The notes under the pieces: generated by a model
The model's input: only the letters and a program-made list of their open reading frames with translations
Told to the model about the DNA's origin: nothing
Database searches by the model: none
Shown: one piece after another, positions 16,902-26,353 of the stretch
How positions within the stretch are numbered: position 1 is the first letter of the stretch
Layout of the letters: the number at the start of each line of letters is the position of its first letter
Assembly: GCA_002686085.1 (NCBI GenBank)
Contig: NZAC01000037.1
Span: 1-62,608, forward strand
Length of the DNA: 62,608 nt
Direction of reading: 5' to 3'
From: Roseibacillus sp.
Lineage (GTDB): Bacteria > Verrucomicrobiota > Verrucomicrobiia > Verrucomicrobiales > Akkermansiaceae
Position numbers and translations under genes: made by a program

Positions 16902-19900
16902 TTACTCTTCAGAGCTCCGAAGATACTCCACAACGTCGGCAACATCCTGAGCCGTCAGGCCCAGTTGATCCGCGGACAGCATGAGAGATCGCTTCATGGG
17001 TTGCCGTGATTTCAAATCGCTCGCTGGGATCGACTGGGTGATTCCACCCATCGACCTGATGATGACCGGATCGCCATCGGCCAGAACTACACCCATGATA
17101 TCGAGTTTATCTTTATGGGTTCTCAAATGCTGCCCTTCGAACCCGAGTGAAATCTCTGCTGAAGGCTCCACGATGGCCCTTGCCACCACATCAGCTGGAA
17201 ACCGCTTACCAAAGCCTGTCAGATTTGGACCTACATCGAGACCAAGGTCCCCGATGACATGACAGCTGATACAACGGCCTGCGACCGCCTTGCCTCTGGT
17301 GACATCTCCCTTCAATTTAAGAATTTCAGCGACCGAGGGTAACTTCGAAGGCCCCTGCTCCTCCGGGATCACAACCGAGACCAGTTTTTGTTTCGCATTC
17401 CCCCCTTTAAGTTTGTCACCAGGCTTGTAGGACTTCCACCAACGGTCATTGTTCCACTTCACCCAGAAGGCAGCGCGATCCGCTAGTTCCTTTTCCTGAG
17501 CAAAATTGGCAATATCCGCCATTGCACTAGCCGCGCTCCCGCTCCTGACGAAAGCGATGGACTCAAGGGCCTGGCTCCGGTCCGCGACTGGTAGCTTCCG
17601 ATTGAACACACGCTCCTGCAGGGCTGGTATCGCTGCCGCAGTCATCAGGCGCCAGACCGCTCCTGCCGTCGCTTTATTCCAGTCAGACGACTTGGTATCC
17701 TTCACTAGAGCAGCATAAACCGCTGCCTCCTTGCCGGTTGCCCCAGTACCAAAGGCCTCCAAATAAGTGCGATCCTTACCATCATAACGTTTTGCGAGCT
17801 CCACGAGGATGGAGACCACTGACGGGTTGGCCTCTTCATTGCGCAGATAGAAGGCTACCTCCCGGCGAACTGCTGGAGATGGATCCACCGCCAGACGCCG
17901 GGCTAGATCCATGATTCCCGGATGGTTGGCTCGTCGAAAGGCTCTGAAGGCCACAATCCGAGTCTGTGGAGCTCCACCTCCCTTGAATTCGGCCTCCAAG
18001 AGCATGGAGAGCGCCCGCTCAGCTCTCCCGCCGAGCTGAGCAAGGATCCATATAGCCCGGGCAGCAACATAGGGATTGCTATCCTTGGCCAGCTGAACAA
18101 GGGGAACGATGGATTGTTCCCCAGCCTCTTTAAGCCGTGAAAAGCCGAGGTAGCGGGTGTTGATGGCGGGACTCCTAAGGGCGGCTACCTGTCCCGTCTG
18201 AGTGTTAAGATTCAATTTCGGCACCACCGGCTTGAAGCCCTTGGGAGCCACCCGGTAGATAGTCCCCGAAAGTGTTCGATCCGAAGTCCCATGTCCTCCA
18301 ACCCGTGGATCAAACCAATCCGCCACATAGATCGCTCCATCCGGCCCAACCGTCACATCGGCTGGTCGAAACCACGTATTGAGATCACGGTTTGACCGGC
18401 CCTTAAAATCTGCACCGGCCCACTTTCGCTCGGGATTCGAGGTCATGAACTCCGTGCGCTCCATCTTAAATCCCGCTTCTTGAAGTTCTGGCTGGTATCC
18501 GAAGATGACATTCTTCGCGGACTCACAACTGAGAAGAAGACCGTTATACTTTTCTGGTAAGGCGCCGTTCTCGTAGAACGTAATCCCGGTCGGCGCTCCC
18601 CCCCCGTAGACATCTCCCGGCGGCATACTCCCCGGGTCATCTTGTCGCCACTCGGCTGTGGGAGTATCTTGTCCTGGGCGCCGATCCGCTCCCCATGAGC
18701 GTAGTCCATCATTGGAGGCGAACCCCGCATTCCCATATTCCATCACCCAGCTAGTCCGGCAAGCCGGAGGGTCATCGTTGTCATTCTGGAACAGATCTCC
18801 GAGGGAGGTAATGATCTGCTCATAACTATTGCGATAATTGTGCCCAATAATCTCGCAATGAGAGCCATCGGGATTCATGCGAACCGAAAAACCACCAAGG
18901 TAGACGTGACCATCATCGCTCTTATGCCCTGCGATCTGGCGCATCGAATACGGACTCCCAATCCTGAAGGTCTTGTTGGAGCGATCCGTGAACTGGGCCC
19001 CCATGTTCCCTTGATTGAAGTACCATTTTCCATCAGGCCCAGCGACCACCGAATGGAGACTATGGTCATGATTCTTTCCGTTGAAACCAGTCAGGAGGAC
19101 TTCCCGCTTGTCCCTTGCGGCATCGAACACCTGGTTACGGTCGACATCCGTATAAACAAGCAGGTCGGGCGGCTGCGAAACCACCACCACATTATCGAAC
19201 ACTGCGACGCCCAAGGGCGACTGAAGTGCTTTCTCCTGCACAAACACATGGGACTTATCCGCCTTGCCATCACCATCCGTATCTTCGACGACCATAATCC
19301 GATCCCCTTCTCCATCTCTCCGTGCACCCCGGTAGTTTACACCCTCCGCGACCCACGCCCGGCCATGATGATCGAAGTCCATATTGGTCGGATTTCTGAA
19401 CAAAGGGGATTGGGCCCATACAGTAACTTCCAAATCCTCGGGCACGACGAAGCGCTCCAACGGCACCTCAGTCTCTTCTCCGGTCGCCGAATTTCCAGCT
19501 CCCGGTTTCTCGTTAAAGACAAGAAAGCGCACGCTGCTTGTCTTTCCTCCCTGCTGCCCCACTCCACCCTGGTCCAGCCCTCCTCCGGCAACCAAACGGT
19601 GATACCCTTCTGGCACGTCATAGATAATCGTGGAAGGGGCATGGGTTCCTATTCCGTTGGCAACAGGCTTTCCATTCACTACCATCGGTTGGCCGCCTGC
19701 ACTCCGGTTCATCTTCACGCTCCCCCATCCAGCGAAGGCCGCCTTCCATTTCAGATCCGTCAACTTCAGGGTTCCCTTGGGGCCGACTAAACGAGGTTCG
19801 ATCCAATCCGCCCAGTCACATCCGTAGCCATCTCCGGTTTCATCCACCACGAGAAAGAGAGAGCGGGACCCCTTCAGATCGACATCCATGGAGACCGCGT

Positions 19901-20018
19901 GCCCCGGGGTTTCAGCCGTAACGATCGGACTGATATACAGAGGCTTCGCTTTCTCGGCAGCAAACGTCGCGTCGGCCACCAGAAACAGGATGGGTAATGA
20001 CCAGAGTGAGGGTTTCAT
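16902..20018 (-). CDS. PVC-type membrane-bound dehydrogenase with c-type heme domain
   Basis: This 1038-residue exported protein begins with a signal peptide ending TFAA. Residues about 25-165 form an NPCBM-like carbohydrate-binding domain (GIGTHAPS). A six-bladed propeller of the PVC 'membrane-bound dehydrogenase' type follows, with NMDFDHHGRAWVAE, GITFYENG and AIYVADWFDPR. Next come HEAT-like helical repeats (about 650-870), and last a Pirellula/Verrucomicrobium-type heme domain with the single CISCH site. Such proteins are numerous in Planctomycetes and Verrucomicrobia and are thought to oxidise sugars in the periplasm. The substrate here is unknown. The gene stands alone, converging on tRNA-Arg. 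Confidence 0.9.
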   Translation of the reverse strand: MKPSLWSLPILFLVADATFAAEKAKPLYISPIVTAETPGHAVSMDVDLKGSRSLFLVVDETGDGYGCDWADWIEPRLVGPKGTLKLTDLKWKAAFAGWGSVKMNRSAGGQPMVVNGKPVANGIGTHAPSTIIYDVPEGYHRLVAGGGLDQGGVGQQGGKTSSVRFLVFNEKPGAGNSATGEETEVPLERFVVPEDLEVTVWAQSPLFRNPTNMDFDHHGRAWVAEGVNYRGARRDGEGDRIMVVEDTDGDGKADKSHVFVQEKALQSPLGVAVFDNVVVVSQPPDLLVYTDVDRNQVFDAARDKREVLLTGFNGKNHDHSLHSVVAGPDGKWYFNQGNMGAQFTDRSNKTFRIGSPYSMRQIAGHKSDDGHVYLGGFSVRMNPDGSHCEIIGHNYRNSYEQIITSLGDLFQNDNDDPPACRTSWVMEYGNAGFASNDGLRSWGADRRPGQDTPTAEWRQDDPGSMPPGDVYGGGAPTGITFYENGALPEKYNGLLLSCESAKNVIFGYQPELQEAGFKMERTEFMTSNPERKWAGADFKGRSNRDLNTWFRPADVTVGPDGAIYVADWFDPRVGGHGTSDRTLSGTIYRVAPKGFKPVVPKLNLNTQTGQVAALRSPAINTRYLGFSRLKEAGEQSIVPLVQLAKDSNPYVAARAIWILAQLGGRAERALSMLLEAEFKGGGAPQTRIVAFRAFRRANHPGIMDLARRLAVDPSPAVRREVAFYLRNEEANPSVVSILVELAKRYDGKDRTYLEAFGTGATGKEAAVYAALVKDTKSSDWNKATAGAVWRLMTAAAIPALQERVFNRKLPVADRSQALESIAFVRSGSAASAMADIANFAQEKELADRAAFWVKWNNDRWWKSYKPGDKLKGGNAKQKLVSVVIPEEQGPSKLPSVAEILKLKGDVTRGKAVAGRCISCHVIGDLGLDVGPNLTGFGKRFPADVVARAIVEPSAEISLGFEGQHLRTHKDKLDIMGVVLADGDPVIIRSMGGITQSIPASDLKSRQPMKRSLMLSADQLGLTAQDVADVVEYLRSSEE

Positions 20019-20153
20019 CCGCCCAGCTTGCAGACCAGAGACTTCCGCGCAAGCTCGCGCTCTTTGACAGGCGAGTTGAATTGGTCATCTATATCGGTGA
20101 TATCCGGTTTCATTCGGGCTTGGCGCGATTCGCACGGGCCTCCAGCATCAGGC

Positions 20154-21257
20154 ATGCGAGTCGATGGCCAGACCTACCGAACCGTTTGGAGTGATGACTC
20201 AAGACGCCTTGTCCATATCATTGACCAGCGTCACCTCCCTTGGAGTTTTTGCATTGAGAATCTTGCCACCGTAGAGTCTACAGCGACAGCGATCCGCGAC
20301 ATGCATGTCCGTGGTGCAGGCTGTATTGGAGTCCTCGCAGCCTACGGAATGTGGCTGGCTGCACGCGAGGCTCAGGGCAGCAACGAGCGTCTCCGCACAC
20401 TCGCTAAAGCCCTCATTAAAACTAGACCTACCGCGCGTAATCTCGCCTGGGCTGTGGAGCGTCAACTCGCTACGATCGCTAGCCATCCGCCCCAAGACTG
20501 GGAAAGCGCCTCGCTTGCTTCAGCTGAGGCCATTGCCGATGAAGACGCCTTATGGTGTGAACAGATCGGACAGCACGGCCTTCCCCTTCTCTCCGCGATT
20601 AATGCAGAGAAGTCGACCGAGGAACCCGTGCAAATTTTAACGCACTGCAACGCGGGGTGGCTGGCCTTTGCTGACTGGGGTTCTGCCACAGCCCCAATTT
20701 ATGCGGCCCATCGTGCCGGGATTCCGGTGCACGTCTGGGTCGATGAAACACGTCCACGAAATCAAGGCGCGCGCCTTACGGCCTGGGAGCTTCAGAACGA
20801 GGGCGTTCCGCACACCATCATTGCAGATAATGCGGGTGGACACCTCATGCAGCACAAAAAGATTGATATCGTAATTACAGGAACCGATCGAACCACCAGT
20901 AAGGGTGACGTAGCCAACAAAATTGGGACGTATCACAAAGCTCTCGCAGCCTCTGATAACGGGATTCCTTTCTACGTGGCCCTCCCTTCCTCTACCTTTG
21001 ATTGGAGTTGTGAAGATTCCCTTCGCGAGATTCCTATTGAGGAACGCGACGGCTCCGAGATCGCCTATGTTGAAGGAAGAACACGCGAGGGCGCGCTGGA
21101 AGAGGTCCAAATCGTTAATCCGAACTCCCCCATCCTTAACCCTGCCTTTGACGTCACTCCTGCCCGTCTCATTACGGGCCTGATCACCGAGCGCGGAGTT
21201 TGCAATGCCGACCAGGAATCCATCAACAAACTCTTCCCCGAGGATTCAAGGGTCTAA
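20154..21257 (+). CDS. mtnA: S-methyl-5-thioribose-1-phosphate isomerase
   Basis: The enzyme isomerises methylthioribose-1-phosphate to methylthioribulose-1-phosphate in methionine salvage. From ATG 20154 it has 367 residues, the usual length, and begins MRVDGQTYRTVW like other MtnA; the open frame upstream starts at TTG. Markers are VRGAGCIG (normally RGAPAIG), HCNAGWLAF with the catalytic Cys (normally CNTGSLAT), DETRPRNQGARLTAWEL, and GTDRTTSKGDVANKIGTY with the catalytic Asp. Two signature loops therefore differ from the consensus but both catalytic residues remain. No mtnB, C, D or K is adjacent. A distant eIF2B-like ribose-phosphate isomerase is the alternative. Confidence 0.85.
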   Translation: MRVDGQTYRTVWSDDSRRLVHIIDQRHLPWSFCIENLATVESTATAIRDMHVRGAGCIGVLAAYGMWLAAREAQGSNERLRTLAKALIKTRPTARNLAWAVERQLATIASHPPQDWESASLASAEAIADEDALWCEQIGQHGLPLLSAINAEKSTEEPVQILTHCNAGWLAFADWGSATAPIYAAHRAGIPVHVWVDETRPRNQGARLTAWELQNEGVPHTIIADNAGGHLMQHKKIDIVITGTDRTTSKGDVANKIGTYHKALAASDNGIPFYVALPSSTFDWSCEDSLREIPIEERDGSEIAYVEGRTREGALEEVQIVNPNSPILNPAFDVTPARLITGLITERGVCNADQESINKLFPEDSRV

Positions 21258-21318
21258 GATCTCTCCAAAAAGACGATTCCCCCTACATCTTGCCAACCGT
21301 AATACCGTTACGAGGATA

Positions 21319-22530
21319 CTAAATCTTCTTCGCTTGGGAAGCGGCGCCCTGATATCCCACGGCAAAGTAGAGTAAAGTAAGAAGGCACATCGCGGCAAGA
21401 CTCGCCCAGTAGACCGTCCACCCTCCATGGCCTCCTACCACCATCAAATCGTAAAGCTTCCCGCACAGCAGTGTCCCCACAAGTGAACCGAGGCCCATGG
21501 ACGCGAAAGTCACAAGGGCCTGAACCTGAGCTCTGAAGCGTTGATCGACCCGTCTGTTGAGAAAAACTCGTCCGGTTTCGAAAAAAAACGTCCAGCAGAT
21601 CCCATGGAGAGAAAGGCCAACCAGGATCCACAGGTAATGAGGAATCACCCCTCCCATCGCAAAGAGGCAGTAGCGGACCACTGCGCAGCCCATTGCCACC
21701 ATCAGCAGCGTCCGTATTCTGACCCTTCGCAGCCAATACCCCATCATCAGGAACGCCACGATCTCGAACACCTGCCCAAGAGTCATACCCGCTGCAACCG
21801 AACGAAACCCCAGATCACGAAGATGAATGGGCGTATGCATGTAAAACGCCGCGAGCGGAACTGACAGGAGAAACGTGGTGATAAGGTAGACCCTATGATC
21901 GCGATTTCTGAAGACGCTTAATGAGTCCAGGCCCAGCGCACTCTTCCAACCCTTTGAATCATTGGCCATCGGAGGGGTGTGTGGGAGGAGAAAGGCGCAT
22001 AGGCCCGCCATCACTCGCAAAGTGAAGGCTACATCTCCAACCCTTGTCGAGGAATCCAGCCCGAACCAGCTGACACCCAAACCCACAAGCACCCAGCCTA
22101 TCGTGCCCCAGACTCTGTAGAATCCAAAGCTTCGCTGCTCATCCTCCAGACTATTAAGTGCGATTGTTGTGAGAAGGCCCCACGCAGGCGCGGAGATCAG
22201 AGCGTTGATCATCATGAAAAGCAGGAACAGGTTTGGCCTGTCTGCCTCCAAGGCCCGGAACGCCGCCCAGAGGAACACTGCCCCGCCGGTAATGATATAT
22301 CCGACGAGCTTCTCGGCCGGTATCCGCTGATCAGCGCGGGCACTGAATAGGAGAGGCGAGATCATCCCCGCAATAGGACCAACCAAAAAGGCCCACATGG
22401 TTATCCGGCTCCATCCCCGAGCCTCGAGAACATTGGAGAGAACCGGAAGCCACGCACCGGGAGCTGCAGCCAAAAGACAAAAGACCACCGCAATCCAATA
22501 ACGATGTCCAACAATGCCAGGGCGAAACAC
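21319..22530 (-). CDS. MFS transporter of nucleoside-symporter/LacY-like type
   Basis: A 403-residue integral membrane protein with about 12 helices. The RVWGTIGWVLVGLG stretch and the 'FGFYRVWGTIGW' pattern occur in nucleoside:H+ symporters and related MFS proteins common in PVC bacteria. The start is a GTG at 22530. It probably takes up a nucleoside or sugar with protons, but the substrate cannot be read from the sequence. It converges on mtnA, with 61 bases between the stops, and lies 50 bases past tRNA-Ile on the same strand. Confidence 0.8.
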   Translation of the reverse strand: MFRPGIVGHRYWIAVVFCLLAAAPGAWLPVLSNVLEARGWSRITMWAFLVGPIAGMISPLLFSARADQRIPAEKLVGYIITGGAVFLWAAFRALEADRPNLFLLFMMINALISAPAWGLLTTIALNSLEDEQRSFGFYRVWGTIGWVLVGLGVSWFGLDSSTRVGDVAFTLRVMAGLCAFLLPHTPPMANDSKGWKSALGLDSLSVFRNRDHRVYLITTFLLSVPLAAFYMHTPIHLRDLGFRSVAAGMTLGQVFEIVAFLMMGYWLRRVRIRTLLMVAMGCAVVRYCLFAMGGVIPHYLWILVGLSLHGICWTFFFETGRVFLNRRVDQRFRAQVQALVTFASMGLGSLVGTLLCGKLYDLMVVGGHGGWTVYWASLAAMCLLTLLYFAVGYQGAASQAKKI

Positions 22531-22580
22531 GGCGGGAGTATCGGGGGGAAACCCCCGCTGTCGAGCGCACAGTGCGAAGG

Positions 22581-22653
22581 TGGGCCCGGCGGGACTCGAA
22601 CCCGCGACCTAACGATTATGAGTCGTCAGCTCTAACCACTGAGCTACAGGCCC
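22581..22653 (-). tRNA. tRNA-Ile2 (anticodon CAT, lysidine type)
   Basis: The minus strand gives acceptor GGGCCTG/CGGGCCC, D arm GCTC/GAGC, anticodon loop CTCATAA (CAT), and T arm GCGGG/CCCGC around TTCGAGT. The anticodon arm GACGACTCATAATCGTT closely matches E. coli ileX, whose C34 is changed to lysidine by TilS so that it reads AUA. Hence Ile rather than Met. Discriminator A; no encoded CCA. Confidence 0.88.
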
Positions 22654-22839
22654 CTCTCGAGGCAAACGAAGCATACACAGCGAGAAGATTTGGGAAAGCC
22701 TTGTCACTGAGAACCATCTTTCTGCAGCAATCTTGGCTATTCTCTCCTACCGTTACATGCCTGTTTTGGCCCCCTGATGCCTGACTCGACCAATCAACAA
22801 TTGATGAATAGTCGAAAACCCATATCCTCTCGCTGGCAG

Positions 22840-23919
22840 ATGGCCTCCAGACTCTTTACCAAGCTCAAAGTCCTCTTCGTAGTCGTTCTTTGCACTTCTG
22901 GGATCGTTTATGCGCAGAATGCGCTGACCCGAAGCGTCACCGTCGACGGGACCCAGAGGCAACTCCTGGTATATCTACCCCAAGACTTCCAGCCATCCGA
23001 ATCCTTGCCTGTCCTGTTCTGCTTTCATGGTGGTGACGACTCTGCCGAGGGCATGATGCGCTTCACCGCAGACTTCCGACCCCTCGCCGATTCTGAACGA
23101 TTCATCGCGGTCTACCCACAGGGATTACTCTATGAGGGGTCGTCCTACTGGAACTCTGAGGGCCCTTACGATAATGGGACTGATGAAATCGGTTTCACCC
23201 GAGCGATGATCGACTTACTTGTGAGAGACTACGCGGCAGACCCCGCCCGGGTATACGCCTGCGGCTTTTCCCTGGGGGGCAACCTTATGTGGGATCTTGC
23301 CTGCTATCTCGGCGATCAAGTCGCGGCCGTCGCCTCGGTCGCGGCGAGCATGTGGGAGTGGACTCTGGAAGAGTGCTCCACCAGAAATCGCACCGGGATC
23401 CTCTCTATCCATGGAACCGAGGACTCTTACAATCCCTACAACGGCAATCAGTATTCTATTTCCATCGCCAACCTTAATGCCCACTGGGCCTCTCTGAATG
23501 GCGCAAACAGATCTCCTCTCACATCGACAGTCTCCCCAGGAGTCACCCGTTACCTCTGGGACAAAGGAGACGGCTGCCATACCGTGGAGCACTATCGCAT
23601 CCAAAATGGCCCTCACTCATGGCCTTCTTTCTCAAAGGAAGTGATCTGGGAGTTTGTCTCCCGTTACAACAGCTCAGGGCTAATCGGGTGCGGCTCGGAA
23701 GTCGAACTTGTCATCGATGGCTACAATCCGAAAACTCGACAATTGACCCTGAATGTCCGAAATCTGCCAGTCGGCAGATTTGAGATTCGCCGGTCTTCGA
23801 CAGGCTCCTTTCAATCTTTTCGACCCCGGATTGAGATCGATCAGGACACCGTCTTCCCCCTCACTATCCCAAGCGTCCCCCGAGACACTTTGCTTCTTCA
23901 GATCTGGGAGCGTCCCTGA
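22840..23919 (+). CDS. Secreted PHB-depolymerase/feruloyl-esterase-like hydrolase
   Basis: An alpha/beta hydrolase of the LpqC/esterase-PHB family. From ATG 22840 it opens with a signal peptide ending IVYAQ; in-frame ATGs at 22804 and 22777 are possible. The oxyanion His-Gly is FCFHGGDD, the nucleophile Ser is in GFSLGGN, an acidic residue is in HGTEDSYN, and the catalytic His is in NGPHSWPS. About 80 residues at the C-terminus form an extra beta domain. It likely cleaves ester bonds in plant polysaccharides or polyesters outside the cytoplasm. It stands alone on the plus strand, diverging from tRNA-Ile. Confidence 0.82.
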   Translation: MASRLFTKLKVLFVVVLCTSGIVYAQNALTRSVTVDGTQRQLLVYLPQDFQPSESLPVLFCFHGGDDSAEGMMRFTADFRPLADSERFIAVYPQGLLYEGSSYWNSEGPYDNGTDEIGFTRAMIDLLVRDYAADPARVYACGFSLGGNLMWDLACYLGDQVAAVASVAASMWEWTLEECSTRNRTGILSIHGTEDSYNPYNGNQYSISIANLNAHWASLNGANRSPLTSTVSPGVTRYLWDKGDGCHTVEHYRIQNGPHSWPSFSKEVIWEFVSRYNSSGLIGCGSEVELVIDGYNPKTRQLTLNVRNLPVGRFEIRRSSTGSFQSFRPRIEIDQDTVFPLTIPSVPRDTLLLQIWERP

Positions 23920-24385
23920 AACATAAGGACCCCAAGAACGGGCTCTTTCAGCGGCCCAGCCTCTCAATGCCCTGGATTCCTACGGGAAGCCACTCACCCA
24001 ATACTTCCAGTAAGATCGCTAATCTCATGAATTCTACAGATCGATTCGAGTTCAAACGACCTTGGGAATTCACCCTGGTTTACGAGTAACGGTGTTGAAG
24101 CAAGAACATAACCTTGCAGTGGTAGAGCGCACTCAGCGAAAACGTCCTAACGGGATTACCAGAGGCGCTTTCATTCCTGAAAAATAGCAGTAATTGCAAA
24201 AAGACTGTGTCGCGAAGCGATACCGCGAAAAGCAGAACAGGTGGATAGCCCCCCTCCCGCCTTGCGTGTAGGTTAGACCAAACCAATGCAGTTCCTGCGA
24301 GTCATCCACTAAAACTAAAATCAAACCTGAATAAAAAACTACCTGTCACGTTTTACGGTTAGAGAGACATCGACCTCCTTCGATT
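23920..24385. other. Gene-free stretch of 466 bases
   Basis: I see no gene longer than about 20 codons. An ATG at 24027 opens a 20-codon frame (MNSTDRFEFKRPWEFTLVYE) with no support. A small inverted repeat TCGCG...CGCGA lies near 24211-24229. The last 80 bases before the orphan gene are AT-rich (24310-24360) and may hold its promoter. Confidence 0.4.
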
Positions 24386-24817
24386 ATGAACATCCCGGGC
24401 CACTTCAAATTCCTTCTGGACACAGTCGAGGAGACTGCACGCCAGACCGAACCAATCCTCTACAGCGGAAGTAGTTCTCTTTGGGATGACATCGTGGATA
24501 GTTTCGAAGATCGAGAAAACAACACGACTTATTGGCTTTTCTGCACCCGCTGGATGCGGGAACAACTTCTGACCGTCATGCATGGTGGATCTCCACGAGC
24601 ACTTCTGGCAATCCTTTCGGTGCTCTGCCCGGACGAAATCCCTCCTCCGAGCCACGACGGCGAACCCTCAAAGGTGATGGAGCGCCGGATCTCATCCCTT
24701 CTTCTTCCGATTTTGATGCTTGAGATTGCAACCCGAGTAAGGAATGCAGCTTCTGAGCGCCTCGGCCCCTATTGTTCGACCGTTGAGGCATTCCACCCTG
24801 AAGATCATCGAGACTAA
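24386..24817 (+). CDS. Orphan hypothetical protein, 143 residues
   Basis: I do not recognise this protein. It is hydrophilic and mostly helical, with no signal peptide or membrane segment. Acidic residues dominate the first half (DDIVDSFEDREN) and there is a YWLFCTRWMREQLL segment and an Ile/Leu-rich stretch near 103-113. Minus-strand frames overlap the same bases, but this one has the more normal composition and the longer span. It follows the longest gene-poor stretch between 20 and 60 kb and converges on the cystathionine gamma-synthase gene. It could be a lineage-specific gene. Confidence 0.55.
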   Translation: MNIPGHFKFLLDTVEETARQTEPILYSGSSSLWDDIVDSFEDRENNTTYWLFCTRWMREQLLTVMHGGSPRALLAILSVLCPDEIPPPSHDGEPSKVMERRISSLLLPILMLEIATRVRNAASERLGPYCSTVEAFHPEDHRD

Positions 24818-24856
24818 TCCCTGGCATTCTGCATGATCGAGGCCCTCAGATCCCGC

Positions 24857-26353
24857 CTAGCGAAGCGCCGAAAACGCACTCTCCAAGCGTGCAAGAATCA
24901 CCTCCTCTGGCTCCCTTCCCACTGAAAATCTCAGCAGCGCCTCACTCACTCCGCAGGAACGGGCCCATCCCATCTCCCGGTAATGGGCCAGCATCGTGTA
25001 GGGACACAAAAGGGTATAGTCAGTACCGAGACTGGGCCCTTTGCAAAACTGCATCGATTCATACAGTCCAGCAGTTTTGTCGGCCTCCTTCAGAGTAAAG
25101 CTGATCAATCCTCCGAAGCCACCGTTTGGACGGCGTATGGCCTCATAAGCTTCCCGGTCAGTAAAAGCGGGGTACCACACCTCCGAAACCTCGGGCTGGT
25201 CTGCCAGGAAACTAGCGACCTGTAATCCGTTACGATTGCATTCCGTCACTCTCGCTTGAAAATCAGAGGCATTTCGAACAAGGGCATCGCCATCTCGGTG
25301 GTAGAGGCGAGACCCCCCGGGCACCTCCCGCTCGAGGGCCTCTCGAAACTCATCGGCAAATTGAGAATCCTTCCGTAGTCGAATCGATCCTGCAAGAACA
25401 TCACCCACTCCGGAAACCCATTTGGTCAAACTTGTTGAAGCGGCATCCGCGTAGGCCAAAGTATCAATATTAAGGTGGCTGCAAACCGTATCATCGACCA
25501 ATAGAGGCACTCCCCCCTCATGGCATGCGTCTGCAACCGCCCCAAGATCCACCGTATGCAGTAACGGATTACTTGGCACCTCACAAAAGACTGCGGCATA
25601 GCGCCCAGACCTAATCCCCCGCAGGGCTTGCTCGAGCGCTTCTCCGGTCGCCTCATTGACGAAATCAACCCCTGCACCAAACTGCTCCTGAACCTTGAGA
25701 GCGTCCACATAAGGAAAACATAATTGGAGGGTCTTTAAGCCCGGGCGCCGCTCCGTGATAATCCGAAAAAGCGTAAAGATCGCAGCCATCCCACTCTCCA
25801 ACAGAAATGCGTCCTGAGGCTCCACCTCGAGAACCCTCGCCATCGACTCCCGCTGACTTTCTGCGAGACCCGGATCAGTGTTCCTGCCGCTTATTAAGTC
25901 CTCTGCCTGACGGCTGCTGATAATTTCTCCCGTATGTCTCCAATAGTCCCGTGCTGCCTGGTAACCCGCTTCCGGCACCACTAGATGCGACCGCTCCTCG
26001 GATAGCTGCCGGGCAGTCACACCAGACTGTTCCGAAACATAAGACGCAGCCCGCCCTGCGGCCTGTTCCGAGGAATAGGCTATCACTCTCTCATTTTTAT
26101 TGGCAACTCTCGCTTCTACCCGCTCAAAATACCGAGTAGTAATAGGGTGGATAAAAAAACGGGGATATCCCGCTCGCATTCTTGCAACAATCGACGCATC
26201 GCTCTCCTCATACCCAATGACCGATTGCCAAGTGGGCAGACTGACGACACAGGCATGAGAGGAATCGGGCAGAGGGAAACCCACATCCTTCTCCTGCCAC
26301 GCAGGGTCTCGCAGTAAGTCTCGCACCTGCGCTTTCTGACTCACCCTCGACAA
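24857..26353 (-). CDS. metB: Cystathionine gamma-synthase, fungal-type PLP enzyme
   Basis: The enzyme joins an activated homoserine with cysteine in methionine synthesis. The 498-residue protein opens with SLPTWQSVIGYEE...YPRFFIHP, a head typical of fungal STR2/Met-type cystathionine gamma-synthases rather than the roughly 390-residue bacterial MetB. The PLP fold is complete, with the lysine in STSLTKWVSG, the aspartate in LVDDTVCSHLN, and the substrate-binding region around GPSLGTDYTLLCPY. The frame starts at TTG 26353; a GTG at 26344 is equally possible. It diverges from the subtilase gene across a 144-base region. The gene symbol is by function; trans-sulfuration partners are not nearby. 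Confidence 0.85.
   Translation of the reverse strand: MSRVSQKAQVRDLLRDPAWQEKDVGFPLPDSSHACVVSLPTWQSVIGYEESDASIVARMRAGYPRFFIHPITTRYFERVEARVANKNERVIAYSSEQAAGRAASYVSEQSGVTARQLSEERSHLVVPEAGYQAARDYWRHTGEIISSRQAEDLISGRNTDPGLAESQRESMARVLEVEPQDAFLLESGMAAIFTLFRIITERRPGLKTLQLCFPYVDALKVQEQFGAGVDFVNEATGEALEQALRGIRSGRYAAVFCEVPSNPLLHTVDLGAVADACHEGGVPLLVDDTVCSHLNIDTLAYADAASTSLTKWVSGVGDVLAGSIRLRKDSQFADEFREALEREVPGGSRLYHRDGDALVRNASDFQARVTECNRNGLQVASFLADQPEVSEVWYPAFTDREAYEAIRRPNGGFGGLISFTLKEADKTAGLYESMQFCKGPSLGTDYTLLCPYTMLAHYREMGWARSCGVSEALLRFSVGREPEEVILARLESAFSALR

Noticed and set aside
18840-19790. 316-codon plus-strand frame
   Set aside because: It lies wholly inside the PVC heme/dehydrogenase gene on the other strand, shows unusual His/Arg/Pro composition, and has no recognisable motif.
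22572-22784. 70-codon plus-strand frame beginning MRRWARRDSNPRPND
   Set aside because: It is the reverse reading of tRNA-Ile; this peptide is a familiar artefact over tRNA genes.
24359-24827. Two minus-strand frames of 98 and 83 codons opposite the orphan gene
   Set aside because: They are shorter, overlap each other and have shadow-like composition; the plus-strand frame is preferred, though not proven.
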